NCBI GenBank assembly: GCA_963777045.1
Contig: CAVZPD010000010.1
Location: 1 to 64,000, forward strand
Length of the DNA: 64,000 nucleotides
Direction: 5' to 3'
Origin: JAPSGM01 sp963777045
Lineage (GTDB): Bacteria; Chloroflexota; Limnocylindria; QHBO01
The position numbers and the translations under genes are program-made. This document shows positions 58,731 to 64,000 of the stretch, in pieces. Numbering within the stretch: the stretch's first letter is position 1; each line of letters starts with the position of its first letter. The notes beneath the pieces were generated by a model. The model was not told the origin of the DNA. It did not search any database and saw only the letters and a list, made by a program, of their open reading frames with translations.

Positions 58731-58973
58731 ATGCGAATCATCGAGGTGCTCGGGTCCGGCTGTCCCAACTGCCAGGCCGTCGAGCGCAACGTCCACCAGG
58801 CGCTCACCGACCTTGGCCTGGAGGCCGATGCCGAGGTCCACCACGTCACCGACTGGGCCGAGATCGCCGGCCGCGGCGTCCTCTCCACCCCGGGCCTGGC
58901 GATCGACGGGACCGTGGTCAGCACGGGCCGCATCCCGACGCCGTCCCAGGTCGCGGACTGGCTCCGGAACTGA
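58731..58973 (+). CDS. Small thioredoxin-fold redox protein
   Basis: This 80-residue thioredoxin-like protein has the active site GSGCPNCQAVERN near the start (Cys-x2-Cys) and the cis-Pro segment LSTPGLAIDG. Such proteins commonly follow ArsP/DUF318 permeases and may reduce or relay the metal. AAGGAG lies about 11 bases before the ATG. It completes a three-gene operon and is followed by element C2 after 21 bases. Confidence 0.88.
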   Translation: MRIIEVLGSGCPNCQAVERNVHQALTDLGLEADAEVHHVTDWAEIAGRGVLSTPGLAIDGTVVSTGRIPTPSQVADWLRN

Positions 58974-58994
58974 CCTCGCCCCGCCCCCGCGGCG

Positions 58995-59173
58995 CCGATA
59001 CATCGGGCAATTCTGGACCCCTGGGCTCGGTTGGGCTCCAGGCTGCCGCTCCATGGGGCAGCCCTTTGCACGAACAGCACCCGAAGGCGCGCCCCATGCT
59101 CATCACTGCCCGATGGATCAGCGAAATGGCGCCGCAGACTGTCCCCGGGCGCAGATCTGCCCGCTGTAGCGGC
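58995..59173. repeat. Family C four-site element, copy C2
   Basis: Sites at 58995, 59046, 59107 and 59159 (51, 61, 52): CCGATACATCGGGCA, CCGCTCCATGGGGCA, TGCCCGATGGATC and TGCCCGCTGTAGCGG. The orientation is the same as C1, so the two direct copies enclose the arsR-permease-thioredoxin operon. The outer sites match the family best and the second site is the most diverged. The remaining 120 bases before the next gene hold nothing that can be recognised. Confidence 0.87.
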
Positions 59174-59296
59174 ACCGCCCCGTCCGCGGTCCAACGCCCG
59201 TCCACGGAGCGCATGCGAGAGGCGCTTTGACGAACAAAGCGCCCAGGCCTAGCATCGGCCCGTGATCCCGAACACCCCCGGACTCGTACCCGCCGC

Positions 59297-60602
59297 ATGA
59301 CGCGAGCTCGCCGCGGACATCGGTCCAACACGCCCCAGCACGAGGCGGCCATTGCGGGCGCGGCCTACGTGCGGACGCGGCGCGTGCATCGGTCCGCGAG
59401 CCATCAGCGGCCGCGCATCCTGCAGCTGCTGGCGACCGGCGGCAACGGGGGAGCGCAGGAGTCGTACACGGGGCTGCTGCTGCGCCTGGACCGGCAGCGA
59501 TACGACGTGCGGGCGCTCTCCCTCTCGGCAGGGAGCGCCGTGCAGCGGATCCATCGGCTGGGACTGCCGGTCGACGTGATCGAGGAGGCCGATGACGACG
59601 CCGCCGTCGACGCCCTGTCCGCCTGGCTCGGCCGCAACGAGATCGACCTCGTCCACGCCCACATGTACCGCGCCGAGGTTCTGGGCACGCGCGCGGCGTT
59701 GGCGGCCGGCACGCCGGTGATCATGGCCACCGTCCATTCGTCGCGCGTCCGCTCGCCCGAGGACGTGGCCGCGCTGGCGGCGCTGACGCCGGCCATGGAT
59801 CGGCTGATCGTGCCGTCCGACTCGATCGAGGCCAAGGTCGCCGCCGAGGGCCGCGGGGGAGCGCGCTTCGCGGTGATCCCCAACGGCGTCGACCTGTCGC
59901 GCTTCGCCACCCCGCCGCCGCGCTGCGGCTTCCGGGAGGAGTTCGGCGTGCCGGCCGAGGCCCCGCTCATGGGCGTCGTCGCGCGGCTCGAGGCGGAGAA
60001 GGGGCACGTCCACCTGCTCGAGGCGTGGCCGGCCGTCGCCGAGGCCGTCCCCGAGGCCCGCCTCGCGATCGTGGGCGAGGGCTCGGAGGAAGGGGAGCTG
60101 CGCCGGCTGGTGGACGCCATGCCGCCGTCGGCCGCCGCGCGCGTCATCTTCGCCGGCCGCCGCGAGGACGTCTCCGCGCTGACCGCCGAGCTCTCGGTGG
60201 CGGTCCTCCCCTCCCTGCGCGAGGCCCAGGGCATCTCGCTGCTGGAGGCCATGGCGCGGCGCGTTCCGGTGGTCGCCTCCGCCGTCGGCGGCATTCCCGA
60301 GGTGGTGACCGATGGCGTCGACGGGCTCCTGGTTCCCCCCGCCGCTCCCTCCGCCCTGGCCGATGCGCTCATTCGCCTGGCCTGCTCGCCGGAGCTGCGC
60401 GCCCGGCTTGGGCGAGGCCGGGTACCGCACGGTGCGCGACCGCTTCTCGATCGAGGCCCAGGTGCGGCGGATCGAGGCGGTCTACGACGAGGAGCTGCAG
60501 CGTTCCGGCGTCCTCGCCGCGCTGCGCGGCCCCGCCCCTGCGGCTGGCTCTCCCGTCTCGCGTCCCTCCGGCCGCGCCACCCTGGAGGTCCCGCCCGTCT
60601 GA
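59297..60602 (+). CDS. GT4-family glycosyltransferase, frame broken near 60411
   Basis: This GT-B enzyme of about 434 residues has an N-terminal basic stretch and RILQLLATGGNGGAQESYTG as the acceptor-domain start. Then come VIPNGVDLSRFA, GVVARLEAEKGHVHLLEAW, VAVLPSLREAQGISLLEAMA (E-x7-E motif) and VGGIPEVVTDGVDGLLVPP. At LRARLG the frame breaks. A one-base shift gives EAGYRTVRDRFSIEAQVRRI and a stop at 60602. It stands alone, away from the main glycan cluster. Beyond the stop the repeat region begins. Confidence 0.88.
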
Positions 60603-60704
60603 GTCCGCGCGCCGGTGTTCCGTGGTGCCGTGGCGGGCGGCCGGTGTTCCGTGGCGGGCGCTCGCGCTCGGCGGCCCTGCTCACGCGCCGCGGCTCGCAC
60701 GATC

Positions 60705-60842
60705 TCGTCACCTGCGATCCTGAGTCGCGTTATCCGAGTTCCGCGCCCTCGGAGGCGCCATTCGGAGCTCAGCCTGAGCGTGGCCGAGGCGAGGCGGGTG
60801 GGCAGAACCCGCCTAACGCTACTGCCAGTCGCACCTGACAAC
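60705..60842. repeat. Family B-like inverted repeat, tandem unit 1
   Basis: The left end is TCGTCA, 11 bases, then GAGTCGCGTTATCCGA. Read from the other strand, the right end is TTGTCA, 11 bases, then CAGTAGCGTTAGGCGGG. The end structure is the same as in B1 and B2 at the window's left edge with a different core. The unit recurs at 60918 and 61131 with a period of exactly 213 bases. The sequence before it (60603-60704) has two GGTGTTCCGTGG repeats and nothing else that can be seen. Confidence 0.87.
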
Positions 60843-60917
60843 TTCCGGTGCCCAGAGACCCCGCGGCGCCCCGGGACATGCGGCTGCGCACGTCGCCGCC
60901 CCGTCACGCGCACGATC

Positions 60918-61055
60918 TCGTCACCTGCGATCCTGAGTCGCGTTATCCGAGTTCCGCGCCCTCGGAGGCGCCATTCGGAGCTCAGCCTGAGCGTGGCCGG
61001 GGCGAGGCGGGTGAGCAGAACCCGCCTAACGCTACTGCCAGTCGCACCTGACAAC
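60918..61055. repeat. Family B-like inverted repeat, tandem unit 2
   Basis: This copy of unit 1 is almost identical over 213 bases, including the 75-base spacer that follows each element (GTGCCCAGAGACCCCGCGGC and onward). Near-identity of three units means recent tandem duplication or gene conversion. Confidence 0.87.
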
Positions 61056-61130
61056 TTCCGGTGCCCAGAGACCCCGCGGCGCCCCGGGACATGCGGCTGC
61101 GCACGTCGCCGCCCCGTCACGCGCACGATC

Positions 61131-61268
61131 TCGTCACCTGCGATCCTGAGTCGCGTTATCCGAGTTCCGCGCCCTCGGAGGCGCCATTCGGAGCTCAGCC
61201 TGAGCGTGGCCGGGGCGAGGCGGGTGAGCAGAACCCGCCTAACGCGACTCCCAGTCGCACCTGACAAC
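61131..61268. repeat. Family B-like inverted repeat, tandem unit 3
   Basis: The third unit carries a small change in the right end (CGACTCCCAG for CTACTGCCAG) that restores the match to B1 and B2, suggesting that it is the older copy. After it come 7-bp GGCAAGG tandem repeats and then the YGGT gene. Confidence 0.87.
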
Positions 61269-61308
61269 TTCCGGCGCCCACTGGCCCCGCGGCCGTGCGC
61301 GAGATCCA

Positions 61309-61336
61309 GGCAAGGGGCAAGGGGCAAGGGGCAAGG
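61309..61336. repeat. Four 7-bp tandem units
   Basis: GGCAAGG is repeated four times without a mismatch in the gap between the family B-like units and the YGGT gene. It looks like simple-sequence slippage. The remaining gap to 61462 shows no feature. Confidence 0.75.
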
Positions 61337-61462
61337 AACGGGGCGCCCAAGAAGCCACAAGCCTCGAGGGACGAGACTTGTGGCCAAGTGTCCTGGGCTC
61401 CCCCCGCGACTCCCCCCGCAGGCTCTCCGGAACTCCCCCCGGAATTCTTCCGGATCCCCGGT

Positions 61463-61897
61463 TCAGTAGGTGCGGCGGCGCTCCGGCAGGCTCAGGATCG
61501 CCATCACCAGCAGGGCGATGAGGCTCCAACCGACGATCGCGACCAGGGCGGCGATATCGAAGACGCTCTGACCGCTGGGCTGGACCTGATCCATGCTGAA
61601 CACCCCGCGGAACGGTGCGACGAGCGGCTCGGTGATGGCGTAGATGGCATCCACCAGGCCGTTCCCCTCGTTGGCGCCGAGCGCGAGCAGCAGGATTCGG
61701 ATCCCGATGAGCGCAATCATCACGCCGAAGATGAGGCCGACCACGCGGCGCACGAGCGCCAGCGGGCCGGGCCCCTCGTCGACGTAGGTTCGGCCATCCC
61801 CCGCATTGACGTTGACCTGCTCGCCACCGCGCGATGGCGCGTCGTGGGTCCGGTGCTCGCCAGTCTCGTCGACCGCCGGGTCGTTGCGGTATGTCAT
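61463..61897 (-). CDS. YGGT-family membrane protein
   Basis: This protein of about 144 residues has a polar N-terminus of 45 residues and then two helices (VVGLIFGVMIALIGIRILLL, and DIAALVAIVGWSLIALLVMA) around ITEPLVAPFRGVF, the family signature. The ATG at 61897 has GGAGG nine bases upstream and is preferred over one two codons earlier. YGGT proteins are linked to cell shape or osmotic stress. It follows pcm in the same direction. Confidence 0.87.
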   Translation of the reverse strand: MTYRNDPAVDETGEHRTHDAPSRGGEQVNVNAGDGRTYVDEGPGPLALVRRVVGLIFGVMIALIGIRILLLALGANEGNGLVDAIYAITEPLVAPFRGVFSMDQVQPSGQSVFDIAALVAIVGWSLIALLVMAILSLPERRRTY

Positions 61898-61963
61898 GTT
61901 CATTGACCTCCAGGGCCGATGCAGAAGCACGATGCATGCCACGCGCGGCCCACCCGCATCGGC

Positions 61964-62647
61964 TCAGGAGGGAAAGCCGTGCTCGCCGACCAGGGGCACG
62001 AAGACGACCGGTTCCCGCGTGCGCGAGTGGAAGTCATCGCCCCGACGCTCCACCACGGTGAGCTGCTGGTGCGTTCGCGTCCCGATCGGCATCACCAGCC
62101 GCCCGCCGTCCGGATTGAGCTGCTCCAACAACGGCGGAGGGACCGATGGAGCTGCGGCCGCCACGATGATCCCGTCGTACGGCGCGTTCGGCGGGTAGCC
62201 GCCGCTGCCGTCGCCGACCACCAGCACGACGCCGGGGTAGCCCGCGTCATCCAGCGCGCGGCGAGACGTCTCGCTCAGCTCCGGGTAGCGCTCCACGCTG
62301 GTGACCTGGGCACCGAGCTCGGCCAGGATCGCCGCCTGGTAGCCGCTCCCGGTGCCGATGTCGAGCGCCCGCGCCCCGCGCCAGCCCTCGGCCCGGCCGG
62401 GCCGGGCCGCATCGGTCATGAAGGCGACGATGAATGGCTGGGAGATCGTCTGGCCCTCCTCGATGGGCAGGGCCTGGTCCCCGTATGCCCGCTCGGAGGT
62501 CACGAACCGATCGCGCGGCACGGCCCGGAATGCCCGCAGCAGCTCCGGATCACGCAGGCCGCGCGCCTCGATCTGGTGGACCACCATGCGCTCGCGCGCC
62601 TGCGCGAGCTCGTCCGTTGGGGATGAGGGGCGACGGAGCCAGCGCAT
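61964..62647 (-). CDS. pcm: Protein-L-isoaspartate O-methyltransferase
   Basis: This 227-residue repair methyltransferase acts on isoaspartyl residues using SAM. Motifs: VPRDRFVTSERAYGDQALPI, GQTISQPFIVAFMTDAA (substrate region), ALDIGTGSGYQAAILAELGA (motif I) and YDGIIVAAAAPSVPPPLLEQ. The length is normal for the family. It lies between YGGT and YtxH genes on the minus strand, with a hairpin between it and ytxH that probably makes it a separate unit. Confidence 0.93.
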   Translation of the reverse strand: MRWLRRPSSPTDELAQARERMVVHQIEARGLRDPELLRAFRAVPRDRFVTSERAYGDQALPIEEGQTISQPFIVAFMTDAARPGRAEGWRGARALDIGTGSGYQAAILAELGAQVTSVERYPELSETSRRALDDAGYPGVVLVVGDGSGGYPPNAPYDGIIVAAAAPSVPPPLLEQLNPDGGRLVMPIGTRTHQQLTVVERRGDDFHSRTREPVVFVPLVGEHGFPS

Positions 62648-62664
62648 CGGTCCGGAAAAGCAGG

Positions 62665-62692
62665 ACGGCCGCGCCTGTCGCGGCGCGGCCGT
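62665..62692 (-). terminator. Rho-independent terminator candidate after the YtxH gene
   Basis: A perfect 11-bp stem (ACGGCCGCGCC with GGCGCGGCCGT), six-base loop, and CTTTTCC downstream on the minus strand. It lies 14 bases beyond the YtxH-like gene's stop. Confidence 0.65.
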
Positions 62693-62706
62693 ATCGGTGC
62701 CCGGTC

Positions 62707-62970
62707 CTAGGCCTGGGCCTGGGCGGTGCTCTTGCTGCGTGACCGCCCGTTGCCGCTGCGGCGTCCGTTGCCGCCGCTCTCCTCCTCGTCGCCACCGGCG
62801 CCGGAGTCGAATGCGCCCAGCGTGGCGGCGTCGAGCAGGTCGTTCAGGAGACGATCGGCCCGCTCGCGCACCAGGCGGCGCGTCTCCTTGCCGGAGCGTG
62901 GCGCGAGCAGGACACCGACGGCCAGGCCCATGAAGAAGAAGCGAATCGCGATGCGTACGCGGCTGAACAT
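62707..62970 (-). CDS. YtxH-like small membrane protein
   Basis: This 87-residue protein has one helix near the start (FFFMGLAVGVLLAPRSGKET), the hallmark LLAPRSGKETRRLVRE of YtxH/gas-vesicle-like stress proteins, then an amphipathic helix and a disordered Ser/Gly/Arg tail. The open frame continues upstream into element C3 but without family-like sequence. The function of the family is unclear. Tandem 11-bp repeats lie just upstream. Confidence 0.82.
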   Translation of the reverse strand: MFSRVRIAIRFFFMGLAVGVLLAPRSGKETRRLVRERADRLLNDLLDAATLGAFDSGAGGDEEESGGNGRRSGNGRSRSKSTAQAQA

Positions 62971-62986
62971 TGGGTCAGGACCCTCG

Positions 62987-63027
62987 TTTCGTGCTTGTTT
63001 CGTGCTTGTTTCGTGCTTGTTTCGTGC
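62987..63027. repeat. 11-bp tandem repeat upstream of the YtxH-like gene
   Basis: TTTCGTGCTTG is repeated three times plus a partial fourth. It is AT-richer than its surroundings and lies where the promoter of the small gene would be, so copy number could alter expression. Confidence 0.8.
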
Positions 63028-63169
63028 GGGATGGGCCGTTTGAGGATACCACCCGCCCCGTTTCGTTCTCCTGCACGCTCCCTGCCACACGCGCGGCCGC
63101 CAGTTGCCAGCCGCCGACGTATCGCCCGCCGACCGCTCCACTGATTGCCCGTCGCCAATTGCCCGGCCG

Positions 63170-63346
63170 CCGATACATCGGGCAATTCGCCGCCCGGGGG
63201 CCGTGTGGGGCGCCAGAGTGCCGGTATGTGGGGCAGACCCACGCCAGACCGGCACCGACGGGTGCCCTTCACGTTCCCCATTGCCCGATGGAGCGGCACT
63301 TCGTTGCCTCAAGCCGCCGCCGAACAACAATCTGCCCTACCTATCG
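63170..63346. repeat. Family C four-site element, copy C3, next to the third HTH/nuclease-like gene
   Basis: Sites at 63170, 63221, 63282 and 63332 (51, 61, 50): CCGATACATCGGGCA, CCGGTATGTGGGGCA, TGCCCGATGGAGCGG and TGCCCTACCTATCGG. A run of GATCGGCGCAG repeats follows, and a further CCTATCGGCGC lies at 63404-63414, containing the stop codon of the adjacent minus-strand gene. The rest of the 62971-63406 gap is low in recognisable signal. Confidence 0.87.
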
Positions 63347-63406
63347 GCGCAGGATCGGCGCAGGATCGGCACAGAAGCGGGCGCAGGTCGACGCAGGCTG
63401 GGCGTC

Positions 63407-64000
63407 CTATCGGCGCGCCATGGTCGGCCCGCGAACCCGCGGGAACCCCCGCGGTCGGAGCCAGAGCAGGCCGTCGCGCCCGAGCGGGCGACCGCTGCGC
63501 AACGCGCGGAGCACCTCGCGGGACGACGCGGGAAGCTGCGTGCCCAGCAGTGCAGCGTGGGGGGCCAGGGCGTCGCGATTCGCTCGCGTGTACTCGATGG
63601 CGAGGACCAGCCGGATCGGTCGCGCATCACGCCGGCCAAGGAAGTCCCTCTTCTCCTGCGCACGGCGCAGCTGGGCCTGGAAGTCGGTGGCGCTTCGCTC
63701 CACCTCGAGATGAATGACCTCCTCGGCGCCGTACATCACCAGGTCCGCTGCCCGACCATGGTCGCCGGCCCCAACCTCGAGCCGGGGCTGCCAGGATGGG
63801 GCTGCGACCGTGCGAATGGCGTCGATCTGCCGCATGTGACGGGCATCGCGCAGCGACCGATCGCCCCCCTCGTAGGCGCGGAGCACAAGGTCAAGGCCAA
63901 CCGCTGCCAGGACTGCCGCCAATGTATCGACCTGGACCGATGCATCCCCTGCCTCGACTCGCTCCACCGTGGACCGGGACACGCCCGCTCGCCGGCTGAC
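63407..64000 (-). CDS. HTH protein with PD-(D/E)XK-like core (family C partner), 5' end beyond the window
   Basis: At least 197 codons are visible; the start lies outside. An HTH (SRRAGVSRSTVERVEAGDAS) leads into GLDLVLRAYEGGDRSLRDAR. The core keeps the E...D (GRAADLVMYG) and E-x-E (IHLEVER) pattern with Lys replaced by Glu, as in the family A protein. The end, RLVLAIEYTRANRDALAPHA and GRPLGRDGLLW, is closely similar to the 19918-20619 protein. The TAG stop falls in a CTATCGG copy of the element motif. The function is unknown; element binding is the favoured inference. Confidence 0.72.
   Translation of the reverse strand, partial: VSRRAGVSRSTVERVEAGDASVQVDTLAAVLAAVGLDLVLRAYEGGDRSLRDARHMRQIDAIRTVAAPSWQPRLEVGAGDHGRAADLVMYGAEEVIHLEVERSATDFQAQLRRAQEKRDFLGRRDARPIRLVLAIEYTRANRDALAPHAALLGTQLPASSREVLRALRSGRPLGRDGLLWLRPRGFPRVRGPTMARR

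Noticed and set aside
60705..61268. CRISPR array
   Set aside because: Only three units, each 213 bases and nearly identical throughout. There are no short repeats with unique spacers and no cas genes.
60615..61469. Long open frames on both strands through the 213-bp repeats, which look like repeat proteins
   Set aside because: 213 is a multiple of three, so any frame open in one unit stays open in all three. The sequence is the inverted-repeat element, the composition is Arg/Pro/Ser-rich shadow sequence, and there is no ribosome site.

Overview
The window is GC-rich DNA (about two thirds G+C by eye) from a bacterium that looks monoderm. A nearly complete Tad/Flp pilus locus is present, but no secretin (CpaC/RcpA) gene sits with it. 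Together with dispersed MreB, long-form HPF, YGGT and YtxH genes, many GT87-type membrane glycosyltransferases and frequent GTG starts, this suggests Chloroflexota, perhaps a Limnocylindria-like lineage. The lineage is an inference; no rRNA or tRNA gene was seen to fix it.

Layout. 1-1200: two copies of an inverted-repeat element and a minus-strand HTH/PD-(D/E)XK-like gene. 1.2-8.7 kb: housekeeping genes (Nei-type glycosylase, MreB, PHP phosphoesterase, UPF0104 membrane protein, XRE regulator, endonuclease IV, HPF, ComF, DUF192). 8.8-19.6 kb: Tad pilus locus on the minus strand in the order flp, cpaB, cpaE, cpaF, tadB, tadC, response regulator, histidine kinase, then two tadE-like genes and tadG. 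19.7-21.3 kb: a second HTH/nuclease-like gene surrounded by three copies of a four-site element. 21.5-23.4 kb: a DegS/NarL-type two-component system. 23.5-54.6 kb: a long cell-surface polysaccharide region with seven GT87 enzymes, GT39-like and other membrane enzymes, two alkaline-phosphatase-superfamily membrane proteins, a glycerophosphodiester phosphodiesterase, a polyprenyl-phosphate sugar transferase, a Wzx flippase, GT2 and GT4 enzymes, GDP-mannose 4,6-dehydratase, a GDP-fucose-synthase-like enzyme, a ColD/RfbH-type dehydratase and an O-antigen ligase. 54.6-57.0 kb: small membrane proteins, a lipoprotein and a metallophosphoesterase. 57.0-59.2 kb: an arsR-permease-thioredoxin operon lying between two copies of another four-site element. 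59.3-63.0 kb: GT4, three tandem repeat units, YGGT, Pcm and YtxH. 63.2-64.0 kb: another element copy and a third HTH/nuclease-like gene cut by the window end.

The most striking observation is a candidate REPIN/RAYT-like system without a RAYT. Three related proteins (N-terminal HTH, C-terminal PD-(D/E)XK-like core) each have a 3' end in or next to a different family of about 140-180 bp nested inverted-repeat elements, and further copies are scattered nearby. In families A and C the four sites keep almost the same start-to-start spacing (51-54, 61-62, 50-54 bases) although the site sequences differ. Every gene-free gap longer than about 300 bases in this window is occupied by one of these elements.

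Second, at least thirteen single-base frame breaks interrupt otherwise intact, conserved genes. The pattern fits consensus errors in a long-read or low-coverage assembly better than real gene decay. These genes are annotated across the breaks.
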